Notes: generated by a model not told the origin, from the sequence alone. A stretch of DNA of 64,000 nt from Hyphomicrobiaceae bacterium (GCA_030655135.1 JAURWC010000084.1:248001-312000), one strand, 5' to 3'; counted from the first letter of the stretch, positions 44,321 to 53,150 are shown. Program-made: numbers and translations.

Positions 44321-45073
44321 ATGGCTACTGTTGCATTTGCAGCCACGGCGCGCCCACGTGCAGGCAAGGGGGCCGCACGTCAAGCTCGTCGCGAAGGAAA
44401 AGTACCCGCCGTTGTATACGGCGACAACCAGACCCCGCTCACCATCTCGCTGGAATACAACGAGCTCTGGAAGCAGGTCCTCAAGGGCCATTTCACCTCG
44501 ACGGTGATCGAGCTCAACCTCGACGGCCAGATGCATCGCGTCATCCCGCGCGACTTGCAGCTCGACCCGGTCAAGGATCTGCCGCTGCATGTCGATTTCC
44601 TGCGCATCGGCAAGGACGGCATCATTCGCGTCAACGTTCCGGTGAAGTTCATCAACGAAGGCCAGTCGCCTGGTTTGAAGCGCGGCGGTGTGTTGAACAT
44701 CGTGCGTCACGACATCGAAGTGTACGCGCCCTACGACAAGATCCCCGCAGGGTTCGAGATCAGCTTGGAAGGCCTCGAGATCGGCCGCTCCATTCACGTC
44801 TCGGCCATCATCATGCCGGAAGGCGTGCGCCCGGTTATCTCGAACCGTGACTTCACCGTCGCCACCATCGCCGGCGCCGTGAAGCAGGAAGAGGAAACAC
44901 CGGCCGCAGGTGCTGCTCCCGCAGATGCCGCAGCCGCTGCTGGCGCCAAGGGTGCCGCGCCCGCCAAGGGTGCTGCTCCCGCAGCTGGTGCAAAGGCTGC
45001 AGCTCCCGCCGCTGGCGCGAAAGCTGCTGCTCCTGCCGCCAAGGCTGCTGCTCCCGCAGCGAAGAAGAAGTAA
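44321..45073 (+). CDS. rplY: Large-subunit ribosomal protein bL25 (Ctc form)
   Basis: 250 residues from ATG 44321 (GGAG upstream). bL25 binds 5S rRNA. The L25 domain covers the first ~95 residues (RPRAGKGAARQARREGKVPAVVYGDNQTPLTI, then RVIPRDLQLDPVKDLPLHVDFLRI). The second beta domain of the long, TL5/Ctc form follows to about residue 195. The last ~50 residues are a low-complexity tail of repeated AAPA, AGAKA and KGAAP units ending KKK, longer than in most family members. It begins the rplY-pth-ychF group. Confidence 0.92.
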   Translation: MATVAFAATARPRAGKGAARQARREGKVPAVVYGDNQTPLTISLEYNELWKQVLKGHFTSTVIELNLDGQMHRVIPRDLQLDPVKDLPLHVDFLRIGKDGIIRVNVPVKFINEGQSPGLKRGGVLNIVRHDIEVYAPYDKIPAGFEISLEGLEIGRSIHVSAIIMPEGVRPVISNRDFTVATIAGAVKQEEETPAAGAAPADAAAAAGAKGAAPAKGAAPAAGAKAAAPAAGAKAAAPAAKAAAPAAKKK

Positions 45074-45092
45074 GCGTCGCTATCAGACATTG

Positions 45093-45146
45093 GGCTTCAG
45101 GAGGTCTCCTCCTGAAGCCGGTCGATCGAGGGGCGACAGCCCCTCG
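45093..45146. promoter_or_regulatory. Two tandem hairpins between rplY and pth
   Basis: Hairpin 1: perfect 12-bp stem GGCTTCAGGAGG (45093-45104) with 45108-45119, 3-nt loop. Hairpin 2: stem CGAGGGG (45127-45133) with CCCCTCG (45140-45146). Neither is followed by a clear T-run. Together they fill most of the 102-bp gap and may act in 3'-end formation or attenuation ahead of pth. Confidence 0.6.
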
Positions 45147-45175
45147 AATTGTTTGCGGACCACCCAACACAACCC

Positions 45176-45961
45176 ATGGCAATGAAGCTGTTCGTCGGCC
45201 TCGGCAATCCCGGCTCCAAGTATGCCAAGAACCGCCACAACGTCGGTTTCATGGCCGTGGAGCGTATTGCCGAACGGCATGGCTTCGGCCCGTGGAAGAA
45301 GAAGTTTCAAGGCATTGCTGCCGACGGCGATCTTGGTGGCGAACGCATCCTGCTCTTGAAGCCCGACACGTACATGAACGAAAGCGGCCGCGCCGTGGGT
45401 GAGGCCGCGCGCTTCCTCAAGATCGGCCTGGACGACATCTATGTCTTCCACGATGAACTCGATCTTGCGCCCCAGAAGGTAAAGGTCAAAGCCGGCGGCG
45501 GCAACGCCGGACACAACGGCCTGCGCTCGATCACGGCGCACCTGGGCAACGACTACAAGCGCGTGCGCCTCGGCATCGGCCATCCCGGATCCAAGGACGT
45601 CGTCATCCATCACGTGCTGGGCGACTTCGCCAAGGCCGACGCGGAGTGGCTCGACGAAATGCTCGACGCCGTATCGGTAGCTGCAGGCCGTCTCGCCAAT
45701 GGCGACGACAGCCGCTTCCTCACCGATGTCGCCAAGGCGCTCGGCACGATGGAAAGCGGCAAGAACGACAAGCCGGCTGCGTCGCCGAGGGCGCCGGACA
45801 AGCCGGTAAAGGGTGCGCCCGTCGAACAGCTGCCGCGCAGCCCCGGACAGGGGCGCCATCCCGCAGGTGATCGCGCCGCAAAGCAGAAGTCGGCACTCGC
45901 CGAAAATCTCAAGAAATGGCTCGCAGGTCGAGCCGCCAACGACACGAAGGACGGGGACTAG
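45176..45961 (+). CDS. pth: Peptidyl-tRNA hydrolase
   Basis: 261 residues from ATG 45176. It releases peptides from prematurely dropped peptidyl-tRNA. The family signatures are intact: [21 protein letters not shown] with the catalytic His and Asn, [46 protein letters not shown] with the catalytic Asp, and RVRLGIGHP. The ~70-residue C-terminal extension is Lys/Pro/Ala rich and absent from E. coli Pth. It ends immediately before ychF, with no gap. Confidence 0.93.
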   Translation: MAMKLFVGLGNPGSKYAKNRHNVGFMAVERIAERHGFGPWKKKFQGIAADGDLGGERILLLKPDTYMNESGRAVGEAARFLKIGLDDIYVFHDELDLAPQKVKVKAGGGNAGHNGLRSITAHLGNDYKRVRLGIGHPGSKDVVIHHVLGDFAKADAEWLDEMLDAVSVAAGRLANGDDSRFLTDVAKALGTMESGKNDKPAASPRAPDKPVKGAPVEQLPRSPGQGRHPAGDRAAKQKSALAENLKKWLAGRAANDTKDGD

Positions 45962-47059
45962 ATGGGTTTCAAATGCGGCATCGTCGGTCTGCCCAACGTC
46001 GGCAAGTCCACGCTCTTCAATGCATTGACGCAAACGGCATCGGCGGAAGCGGCGAACTATCCGTTCTGCACGATTGAACCGAACGTCGGCGAAGTTGGCG
46101 TACCCGACGATCGTCTCGATAAGCTCGCAGCAATCGCCAAGTCGGCGCAGATCATTCCGACGCGCCTGACTTTCGTCGACATCGCCGGACTGGTCCGCGG
46201 CGCCTCGAAGGGCGAAGGCCTCGGCAACAAGTTTTTATCGCACATCCGCGAGGTCGATGCCGTCGCCTATGTGCTGCGCTGCTTCGAGGATGGCGACATC
46301 ACGCACGTTGAGAACCGCATCGACCCGACCGCCGACGCCGACGTCGTCGAAACAGAGTTGATGCTGGCTGACATGGATAGCCTCGAAAAGCGCATCCAGC
46401 CGATCGAGAAGAAGGCCAAGACCGGCGACAAGGAATCGAAGATCCAGCTCGCCGTGATGGAAAAGGCTCTGGCTCCACTGCGCGAGGGCAAGCCGGCACG
46501 AACGGCACAGATTACGCCGGAAGAAATGCCCGCGTTCCGCGCCTTGCAGTTGCTCACGTCCAAACCCGTCGTCTACGTATGCAACGTCGAGGAATCGGCA
46601 GCCGCCAAAGGCAACGCCTTCTCCGACAAGGTCGCCGAAAAGGCCAAGGCCGAAGGCGCTGCCTGCGTGATCATTTCAGCCAAGATCGAATCCGAGTTCG
46701 CCGGTCTTCCCGATGAAGATCGCGCCGAGTTCCTGACCGAAATGGGGCTGGAAGAACCCGGCCTCAATCGCCTGATCCGCGCCGGCTATAGCCTGCTCGA
46801 TCTTGTGACCTACTTCACCGTCGGCCCCAAGGAAGCTCGCGCCTGGACCATTACGCGCGGCACCAAGGGTCCGGCTGCCGCCGGCGTCATCCATACGGAT
46901 TTCGAAAAGGGCTTCATCCGCGCCGAAACGATTGCCTACGAGGATTATGTCTCGCTCGGCGGCGAAGCCGGCGCCAAGGACAACGGCAAGATGCGGCTGG
47001 AAGGCAAGGAATACGTCGTCAAGGACGGCGACGTCATGCACTTCCGCTTCGCCAACTGA
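45962..47059 (+). CDS. ychF: Ribosome-associated ATPase/GTPase YchF (OLA1 family)
   Basis: 365 residues. The G1 motif is [14 protein letters not shown]; the G3 region is [30 protein letters not shown]; the G4 motif is the family-specific NVEE variant (VYVCNVEES) that gives ATP preference. A coiled-coil insert (~130-200) and the C-terminal TGS domain ([39 protein letters not shown]) are present. It binds the ribosome and is a negative regulator of the oxidative stress response in E. coli. The start codon follows the pth stop directly. Confidence 0.95.
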   Translation: MGFKCGIVGLPNVGKSTLFNALTQTASAEAANYPFCTIEPNVGEVGVPDDRLDKLAAIAKSAQIIPTRLTFVDIAGLVRGASKGEGLGNKFLSHIREVDAVAYVLRCFEDGDITHVENRIDPTADADVVETELMLADMDSLEKRIQPIEKKAKTGDKESKIQLAVMEKALAPLREGKPARTAQITPEEMPAFRALQLLTSKPVVYVCNVEESAAAKGNAFSDKVAEKAKAEGAACVIISAKIESEFAGLPDEDRAEFLTEMGLEEPGLNRLIRAGYSLLDLVTYFTVGPKEARAWTITRGTKGPAAAGVIHTDFEKGFIRAETIAYEDYVSLGGEAGAKDNGKMRLEGKEYVVKDGDVMHFRFAN

Positions 47060-47084
47060 CGTTGTATCAGAGCTGGTTTTTTGA

Positions 47085-47108
47085 GATGCGAGCGGTTCAG
47101 CTCGCATC
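47085..47108. repeat. Inverted repeat between convergent genes
   Basis: Perfect 9-bp stem GATGCGAGC (47085-47093) with 47100-47108, 6-nt loop, preceded by TTTTTT on the plus strand. It lies between the ychF and GGDEF-gene stops and probably marks both 3' ends, though neither strand has a T-run after the stem. Confidence 0.45.
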
Positions 47109-47126
47109 GAACAAGAGCGATGTGCT

Positions 47127-48056
47127 CTAGGCGATGGCGCGTTCCGTGTGTCTCACGTTCGATGCCGTTTGCACGCCATCGCCGGGCAAACCTGCGCCTT
47201 CGATGGCCACCTGATTGCGCCCGCCGCGCTTGGCGGCGTACAGCGCCTGATCGGCCCGCTTCAGCAGCCCACCGGCCGTGTCGCCACGAACGTACTCGCT
47301 GACGCCAAAGCTGCACGTCACCCCAAAAAGCCCGTTCGAGCCGGGATAGCGCATGCTGTCGAACTGCTGTCGCAATCCCTCCGCCAGTTCCAGCGCATTC
47401 GCCAGCGGTGCGCCCGGCAGGATGATGGCGAATTCTTCGCCGCCAAGACGGCCGACTATGCCGGTGACGCTCGCCGCGTTCATCGACACAGCCTGAATGA
47501 CCTCGTCACCGACGTCGTGCCCCTGACTGTCGTTGATGGCCTTGAAGTGATCGATATCGAACATGATTGCCGACAGCTTGTCTGTCGACGACGTCTGATC
47601 GAGCGCCTCTTCAAGCCGCGCAAAAAAAGCACGTCGATTATAGAGCCCGCTCAGCGGATCGCGTTCGGCCAGTTCCAACAGCTTGCGCTGTGCTGCCAGC
47701 AGGCGTTCTGCTGCACGCAGGCGGGCGATAAGCGCTTCGGGCCGCGGGGGTTTTTCGATGAACTCGTCGGCACCGCTATCCAAAGCCTCCGCGAGGCTGC
47801 TGGCATTGGCTTGCGAGGACATGACAACCACGTAAATCGGCCGCCCCAGCGTGCGCACGCGCCAAGCCAACTCCATACCCGAAAGGGGTGTCACTTCTAG
47901 GCTGGTCAGCAGCACGTCGACTGTTTCGTCGGACACGATGTAGTCATGCGCTTCTTTGGAGTCGACAAATGCGGAAATGTAGTGCCCCCGCGGCTCCAGA
48001 ACGGCAGAGATGACACGGTGGACCACTTTGCTGGGGTCGACAACGACGATATGCAT
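47127..48056 (-). CDS. Receiver-GGDEF diguanylate cyclase, receiver degenerate
   Basis: 309 residues. The N-terminal receiver (1-120) keeps the acidic residue (VVVDPSK, Asp7) and the Lys102-Pro, but the phospho-acceptor position is Ser52 (VLLTSLEV) instead of Asp, so normal phosphorylation is unlikely. The GGDEF domain (~130-290) opens with DPLSGLYNRRAF and has the active-site signature RLGGEEFAII, expected to make c-di-GMP. No RxxD inhibitory site is evident just before it. The gene is alone, convergent with ychF and divergent from the NTF2-like gene. Confidence 0.85.
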   Translation of the reverse strand: MHIVVVDPSKVVHRVISAVLEPRGHYISAFVDSKEAHDYIVSDETVDVLLTSLEVTPLSGMELAWRVRTLGRPIYVVVMSSQANASSLAEALDSGADEFIEKPPRPEALIARLRAAERLLAAQRKLLELAERDPLSGLYNRRAFFARLEEALDQTSSTDKLSAIMFDIDHFKAINDSQGHDVGDEVIQAVSMNAASVTGIVGRLGGEEFAIILPGAPLANALELAEGLRQQFDSMRYPGSNGLFGVTCSFGVSEYVRGDTAGGLLKRADQALYAAKRGGRNQVAIEGAGLPGDGVQTASNVRHTERAIA

Positions 48057-48273
48057 CGGGCAACTTGGTCCTGGTCAAAAGCACACGATGTTCAATCTGC
48101 AGTCAACGGCCTTTCGATTCCGTTAAGTATCTCATCCCAATGCCGCATGAACGGCACAACGTGGTGACTTGGTACACCATTACATTTTTTTCTGAAGTGA
48201 CCCGGCCGTCATTTGCGCCTCAATAAGCAGCGGTTAGAATGGTCAAACTGATTTTGGCAGCAGGGTTGGCCAG

Positions 48274-48687
48274 ATGGTCGAGACCAAGCAAGACGCTGAA
48301 GAGCTCATGGAACGCATTTTCGACGCGTGGAACGCGCGCGATATTGCGTCGATGCTGACCTTCTTCTGCGATGACTTGGTGTTCGTCGAGCACGCTGGCA
48401 AAGGCGGCGCAAGTTACAAAGTGCGGCACGGCGCCCAGGCCTTCGGTGACTATCTGCAAACCTATCTGGACGTTGCCGACTGTGTTTCCGCCGTCAACTT
48501 CCTGAGTTTCGACGGCATCTATATCCGCACCGTGATCGGCTTCTCAGTTATCCACCGCGCCAACAATCTGAAGCTCGTTGGACGCTTCCGCCAGGTCATT
48601 AGCCTGCGTGACGGCCGCATTTCCAAACTCGACGAGTATCACGACGTGGATGCATCCGCGTCGTTCTGGGAAATGGCCGACGATTGA
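48274..48687 (+). CDS. NTF2-like/SnoaL-fold protein
   Basis: 137 residues. The sequence pattern (AEELMERIFDAWNARDIASMLTFFCDDLVFVEHA, then VGRFRQVISLRDGRISKLDEYHDVD) is that of a small NTF2/SnoaL-type alpha+beta cone, which often binds small ligands. No catalytic set can be assigned. CAGGG lies ~9 bp before the start. It follows the 217-bp divergent gap shared with the GGDEF gene. Confidence 0.75.
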   Translation: MVETKQDAEELMERIFDAWNARDIASMLTFFCDDLVFVEHAGKGGASYKVRHGAQAFGDYLQTYLDVADCVSAVNFLSFDGIYIRTVIGFSVIHRANNLKLVGRFRQVISLRDGRISKLDEYHDVDASASFWEMADD

Positions 48688-48717
48688 ACCTGAAAGGCGC
48701 GGCCAAGACACCTTCCG

Positions 48718-49326
48718 CTAGTGTCCCGCCACATCCTGCTTTGTCTTTTTAGCTTCACCGCTTTGGGCCCGGCTGCGCCGCCGTTTCGATGCACCGGCAG
48801 GCGCATCTTTGGCGATGTGCTCGATGATATCGGCGATGTCGATAAACTGATCGGCTTTCCGCCGCAGTTCGTCGGCGATCATCGGCGGCCGCAACTGCAG
48901 CGTCGAAATCACCGACACGCGCCGGCCGCGCCATTTCAATGCCTCGACCAGCGGGCTGAGCACGGCATCTCCCGTGAACAGCACGACGTGATCAACCAGC
49001 GGCGCGATCTCCAGCGCATCGACCGCCAGCCGCACGTTCAGAAAATTCTTGTTGCTCCGCCGGCCGGCAATTCCGGTCTCGCAGCCTGAGCAGGCAACCG
49101 TGCTGTAGCCGTTATATTCCAGCCAATCGGTAAGCGGCTTCAAGGACGCTTCTTCCTCGTCCTCACGGTCGATGTGATAAAACTGGATTTTGACGAGCTG
49201 GGCGATTCCTTGAAAGAAGGACAGAACCTTCTTGAAATCGACATCGATACCCATGCCCCCGACTGTCGCACGCAGCTCCGGGCCGTCAATAAAAACAGCG
49301 AGGCGCTCGCTCTTCGCAAAATCCAT
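48718..49326 (-). CDS. NYN domain (LabA-like) protein
   Basis: 202 residues from ATG 49326 (AGGGATAGG upstream). The PIN-like NYN domain shows its acidic residues in AVFIDGPELRATV, the RLAVDALEIA segment and VVLFTGDAVLSPLVEALKWRGRRVSVIS. NYN proteins are putative metal-dependent RNases. The position usually occupied by the SGDSDF motif reads TGDAVL, so one of the common acidic residues is replaced. The C-terminal ~30 residues are Arg/Lys rich, suggesting nucleic-acid contact. The 208-bp gap upstream (49327-49534) holds a TTTTGTACAAAA palindrome at 49426-49437. Confidence 0.8.
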   Translation of the reverse strand: MDFAKSERLAVFIDGPELRATVGGMGIDVDFKKVLSFFQGIAQLVKIQFYHIDREDEEEASLKPLTDWLEYNGYSTVACSGCETGIAGRRSNKNFLNVRLAVDALEIAPLVDHVVLFTGDAVLSPLVEALKWRGRRVSVISTLQLRPPMIADELRRKADQFIDIADIIEHIAKDAPAGASKRRRSRAQSGEAKKTKQDVAGH

Positions 49327-49534
49327 GCGCACCTATCCCTTGCAGAGGTCGTATTAGCGAAACCGCAATTTCCATCGTGTTGCGAACTCGCCTTGAGCCC
49401 CCCGCAGAGCTTTCGGCAAACCTAGTTTTGTACAAAAGAATTGACACCACGCTAACCTCATCTGACAGGTCAACTGTGGCAATCCCGCGATAGACACCAA
49501 CAAAATGCCTTAAAACGCGCGCGTTACACGGTCG

Positions 49535-50638
49535 TCAGGCAACGGACGTAAGTTTCCGTTCAGGGTAAAGCGAATTTAATCCCTCACTGCTAGCGCCTGT
49601 GACGCCCCGTTCCGTGATCAAGCCGGTGACAAGCCGAGCTGGCGTTATGTCGAAGGCCGGATTTGCCGCGGGCGACCCTGGCGCAGCGATTTCGACCTCG
49701 ACGACGGCACCACCGGCCAGCCTGCCGCTCATTCTCAGCACTTCGTCGGCCGCTCTCTCTTCGATCGGAATGTGCGCGCCACTGGCAACGCTCCAGTCGA
49801 TCGTGGAATAGGGCAAGGCGACGTAGAATGGGACGTTGTTATCGCACGCCGCGAGCGCCTTCAGATAGGTCCCAATCTTATTGGCGACGTCACCATTGGC
49901 GCTCACGCGATCCGTGCCGACGATGACCAGATCGACATCACCGCGTTGCATCAAATGTCCACCTGCGTTGTCGGCGACGATGGTGTGCGGTACGCCATGA
50001 TGCCCCAGTTCGAAGGCGGTGAGCGCCGCGCCCTGGTTGCGTGGCCGTGTTTCATCCACCCACACATGAACTGGAATGCCGGCATCGAATGCATGATAGA
50101 TCGGCGACGTCGCCGTTCCCCAGTCGACGCACGCCAGCCACCCCGCATTGCAATGCGTAAGGATTTGCACGGGCTTGCCGCCCTTTCGCTGAGCGATATC
50201 GGCGATGAGCTTGAGGCCATTGACGCCGATGCGGCGGCAGGATTCCACGTCGTCTTCACATATCGCCGCGGCCCGGCTGTACGCCGCAGCAACGCGCTGA
50301 TCAGGGGCCAGCGGCGTGAGCGCGGCTCGCATCTCCTCCAGCGCCCAGCGAAGATTTATCGCGGTCGGCCGCTGTTCTGCGAGAAAGGCGATCGCCTTCT
50401 GCAACGCGTCGTCGCTGCTGTCCTCGCGCATGGCGAGCGCTACCGCATGCGCTGCGGTCGCCCCAATCAAGGGCGCGCCGCGAACCTGCATGGAACGAAT
50501 GGCGTGGGCTGCCTCACCCACGTTGCGAAGCGAGATCGCAACGAACGCATGCGGCAGCTTCGTCTGGTCGATAATACCCACCGACCAGCCGTTATCTTCT
50601 AACCAGATTGTCCGGTGAGGCTTCCCGTCGATCTTCAT
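49535..50638 (-). CDS. mtnA: S-methyl-5-thioribose-1-phosphate isomerase
   Basis: 367 residues from ATG 50638. It converts methylthioribose-1-phosphate to methylthioribulose-1-phosphate in methionine salvage. The eIF2B-like fold carries MQVRGAPLIGATAAHAVALA, the catalytic-Cys segment LTHCNAGWLACVDWGTA, VDETRPRNQGAALTAFEL and the catalytic Asp in VIVGTDRVSANGDVANKIGTY. The small zinc-ribbon gene is 8 bp upstream on the same strand, and apt and mtnP lie further upstream. The next enzymes (MtnB, C, D) are not in the window. Confidence 0.93.
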   Translation of the reverse strand: MKIDGKPHRTIWLEDNGWSVGIIDQTKLPHAFVAISLRNVGEAAHAIRSMQVRGAPLIGATAAHAVALAMREDSSDDALQKAIAFLAEQRPTAINLRWALEEMRAALTPLAPDQRVAAAYSRAAAICEDDVESCRRIGVNGLKLIADIAQRKGGKPVQILTHCNAGWLACVDWGTATSPIYHAFDAGIPVHVWVDETRPRNQGAALTAFELGHHGVPHTIVADNAGGHLMQRGDVDLVIVGTDRVSANGDVANKIGTYLKALAACDNNVPFYVALPYSTIDWSVASGAHIPIEERAADEVLRMSGRLAGGAVVEVEIAAPGSPAANPAFDITPARLVTGLITERGVTGASSEGLNSLYPERKLTSVA

Positions 50639-50646
50639 CGAAGGCG

Positions 50647-50922
50647 TTAGCCAGCGCCCCCGGCAGGCGGCATTCCGAGCGCCACGTGCAACGTGTGCTC
50701 CAGACCGCAGCTGTGACAGCTGATGGCGTACCATTCGGCATAGGGACGGGCAGAGCGGTCCTCGATGCCTAATCCTTCATGGCTGCACCGCGGGCAAGAC
50801 ACTGCGATGGTCGGATTGGCGCGCCACGCGCCCATGTGCTGCCAGACCGAACTGGCTTCAGCTTGCGTCATCGGCGTGGCCGGGTGAGTGGCCCCCGTCA
50901 TAACCAACGTGGCTGTATTCAT
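50647..50922 (-). CDS. Small zinc-ribbon-like protein
   Basis: 91 residues from ATG 50922 with AGGGG 8 bp upstream. Two Cys pairs (SCPRCSHEG and SCHSCGLEH) spaced ~30 residues form a likely zinc ribbon in the C-terminal half; the N-terminal half has no recognised feature. No family is recognised. Its tight linkage to mtnA (8 bp) suggests co-expression with methionine salvage. Confidence 0.65.
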   Translation of the reverse strand: MNTATLVMTGATHPATPMTQAEASSVWQHMGAWRANPTIAVSCPRCSHEGLGIEDRSARPYAEWYAISCHSCGLEHTLHVALGMPPAGGAG

Positions 50923-51165
50923 GGCGTAATCCCCTAGCTCTAGCCCCACCCCCGTGGTCGTCGCCTTGCGGCGAACGAATCGTATGGTGTGGCGCAACGG
51001 TGTCATCTCAATGACCAACCAAGGTCAGCCTCGCTCCGCCGACAACTCAAAGGCCTCGACTTGGTTTCACCGCTGCCCTGCATATTTGCGCCCGGCTGGT
51101 AAACTCCGTGGAATCTCAAGGAGATTATAGACACCTGCGCGCGCTTGGCGTCGTCACCGGGCAGG
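50923..51165 (-). promoter_or_regulatory. Long leader/intergenic region upstream of the zinc-ribbon-mtnA unit
   Basis: A perfect TATAAT (minus strand, 51124-51129) sits ~200 bp upstream of the zinc-ribbon start; no good -35 element is at standard distance. The segment just downstream can form a CTCC/GGAG hairpin. If this is the promoter, the transcript has a ~190-nt leader, long enough for a structured RNA. No known riboswitch class is recognised by eye. Confidence 0.35.
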
Positions 51166-51696
51166 TTAATGACCCTCGAAGGCCACCAGCGCTTGACCAT
51201 CCACGCCGTGGCTTTTCAAGAGAGCCATGCCACCGATGTCCGGGAGGTCAATGATGAACGTCGCGCCTACGATGACGCCGCCGGACCGTTCCACCAGCTT
51301 CACCGCAGCTTCCGCCGTGCCGCCGGTCGCGATCAGATCATCGACGATCAGAATACGCTCTCCTTTGGCGATCGCATCCTCGTGAATCTCGATCACGTCG
51401 ACGCCGTATTCGAGCGTGTATTCCTGCCCGATCGTTTTCCAGGGAAGCTTGCCGCGCTTGCGGATCGGCACGAACCCGCAGCCGAGACGGTCGGCCACGG
51501 CGCCGCCTAGAATGAAGCCGCGCGCTTCGATGCCCGCAACGGCCTGCACACCCTTGTCGCGGAACGGCTCAGCCAGCCCGGCGATCGCCTGTTGAAATCC
51601 CTCCGCATGCCCGAGCAACGTTGTGACGTCGCGAAACATGATTCCGGCCTTCGGGTAATCAGGAATGCTGCGAATAAGGCTTTTCAAGTCCGGCAA
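51166..51696 (-). CDS. apt: Adenine phosphoribosyltransferase
   Basis: 176 residues. The start is taken as TTG 51696: an AGGAGGTG Shine-Dalgarno ends 4 bp before it, and the resulting N-terminus (PDLKSLIRSIPDYPKAGIMFRDVTTLL) matches the family; the in-frame GTG at 51702 is part of that SD. It converts adenine and PRPP to AMP; the PRPP-binding loop is ILIVDDLIATGGTAEAA. The adenine is the by-product of MtnP, encoded two genes upstream. Confidence 0.93.
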   Translation of the reverse strand: MPDLKSLIRSIPDYPKAGIMFRDVTTLLGHAEGFQQAIAGLAEPFRDKGVQAVAGIEARGFILGGAVADRLGCGFVPIRKRGKLPWKTIGQEYTLEYGVDVIEIHEDAIAKGERILIVDDLIATGGTAEAAVKLVERSGGVIVGATFIIDLPDIGGMALLKSHGVDGQALVAFEGH

Positions 51697-51814
51697 AGCC
51701 ACCTCCTCGTCAAACTGGCGGCGCAAAGTAACAGTAAGCCTGTCAATACGGTAGGGCGTTTGCGGCGATCCGATTGCGTTGCCGCACCCGGGTGGGCGCG
51801 TGGAGTAAATTGAC

Positions 51815-52255
51815 ATGGCCAACACTGATTTTGCATTGGGCACGGACGTCGCGGATTTCGACGATCTTCCCCGTACCCTGCGCCGCGAGCGCGAGTCTCG
51901 CGAACGCGAGAAGCGCGAACGTGAAGCGCGCGAAACGCGCAGCCAGAAGCAGGCAGACGCGCCCGGCCGGCCCGGCAGTCACAAATCGTCCTTCGACCCC
52001 GCCCCCTCGCTCTACGTCCCGCGCGACGAAAACGTCGATGAGCGCGCCGATCCCGACGCGGAGTTTCCCGCCGCGACGGTGAAGCGCATCGACGTGCCGT
52101 TCTTCCACATGATGCGCTTCTATTTGAAAGCGGTCGTGGCGGCCGTTCCAGCGCTCGTCCTGCTAACGGCGATCTGCTGGGGCATGGGCCAGCTGATCAA
52201 GATTTTCTTCCCTTGGCTGCTCAAGGCGCAGATCCTAATCCAATTCCCGAACTGA
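51815..52255 (+). CDS. Hypothetical single-pass membrane protein with charged N-terminus
   Basis: 146 residues from ATG 51815. Residues ~20-50 are an almost continuous Arg/Glu/Lys helix (RRERESREREKREREARETR), followed by a Pro/Asp-rich stretch and one long hydrophobic segment (AVVAAVPALVLLTAICWGMGQLIKIFF) near the C-terminus. The topology suggests a cytoplasmic charged arm anchored by a C-terminal helix. No family is recognised. It sits between, and opposite to, apt and mtnP. Confidence 0.6.
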   Translation: MANTDFALGTDVADFDDLPRTLRRERESREREKREREARETRSQKQADAPGRPGSHKSSFDPAPSLYVPRDENVDERADPDAEFPAATVKRIDVPFFHMMRFYLKAVVAAVPALVLLTAICWGMGQLIKIFFPWLLKAQILIQFPN

Positions 52256-52271
52256 ATGCGGGCAGACGCGG

Positions 52272-53150
52272 CTAGACACCGTCTCCGAGCAAGCGTCCAG
52301 CCACCGCGTCGAGCTTCTTGACGAGCGATGCGTCACGCGCTTCCGGCGAGGTGATGATCGCCACGTCCAGCGCCCGGTCGGATCCGATCGGGCAGGCGGG
52401 ATGTTCGCGCGGAAATTCCTTGGCGAGCCGCAGCACCATCCTTTGCGCCTTCTCGGTGTTGCCCTTCATGACGGCGATAATGGACGCCACGTCGACGGCC
52501 GCATGCTCCTCGTGCCAGCAGTCATAGTCGGTCACCATGGCAACGGTGGCGTAGCAAATCTCTGCCTCGCGCGCGAGCTTGGCTTCAGGCATGTTGGTCA
52601 TGCCGATGACGTCACAACCCCAGCTGCGATAGAGGTGGCTCTCCGCACGCGTCGAGAACTGCGGACCCTCCATGACGAGATACGTGCCACCCCTGGTATA
52701 CGGCACGCTTTCGAACGCGGCTGCCGCCTCGATCGCGTCGACCAGCAGCGGGCTGACGGGATCGGCCATCGAAACATGCGCCACGAGGCCTGGACCAAAG
52801 AAGCTCTTGTCCCGCGCAAACGTGCGATCGATGAACTGGTCGACCAGCACGAAGTGCCCCGGCGCAAACTCTTCCTTGAGAGACCCGCACGCCGAAATGG
52901 ACACGAGATCTGTGACGCCGGCACGCTTCAGCGCGTCGATGTTGGCGCGATAGTTTATCGACGACGGCGGCACGGGATGTCCGCGCCCGTGCCGGGGCAG
53001 GAAACGGATCGGCAAGCCGTCGATCTCGGCGAAGAGGATGTCGTCCGACGGCGCACCCCAAGGGGTCATGATCCGCTGCCAGTGCTGGTTCTCCAACTCC
53101 GGCAGATTGTAGAACCCGCTGCCCCCGACGATTCCCAAAACCGATCTCAT
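52272..53150 (-). CDS. mtnP: S-methyl-5'-thioadenosine phosphorylase
   Basis: 292 residues from ATG 53150 (GGGGGCG upstream). It cleaves methylthioadenosine with phosphate to adenine and methylthioribose-1-phosphate. Family features are VLGIVGGSGFYNLPELE, the phosphate site LPRHGRGHPVPPSSINYRANIDALK, YLVMEGPQFSTRAES and IGMTNMPEAKLAREAEICYATVAMVTDYDCWH. The size matches MTAP (~280-300). Its two products are the substrates of Apt and MtnA, encoded nearby. Confidence 0.92.
   Translation of the reverse strand: MRSVLGIVGGSGFYNLPELENQHWQRIMTPWGAPSDDILFAEIDGLPIRFLPRHGRGHPVPPSSINYRANIDALKRAGVTDLVSISACGSLKEEFAPGHFVLVDQFIDRTFARDKSFFGPGLVAHVSMADPVSPLLVDAIEAAAAFESVPYTRGGTYLVMEGPQFSTRAESHLYRSWGCDVIGMTNMPEAKLAREAEICYATVAMVTDYDCWHEEHAAVDVASIIAVMKGNTEKAQRMVLRLAKEFPREHPACPIGSDRALDVAIITSPEARDASLVKKLDAVAGRLLGDGV

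Noticed and set aside
49441-49470. TTGACA element suggesting a plus-strand promoter
   Set aside because: No -10 element is at standard distance and no plus-strand gene follows; both flanking genes are on the minus strand.
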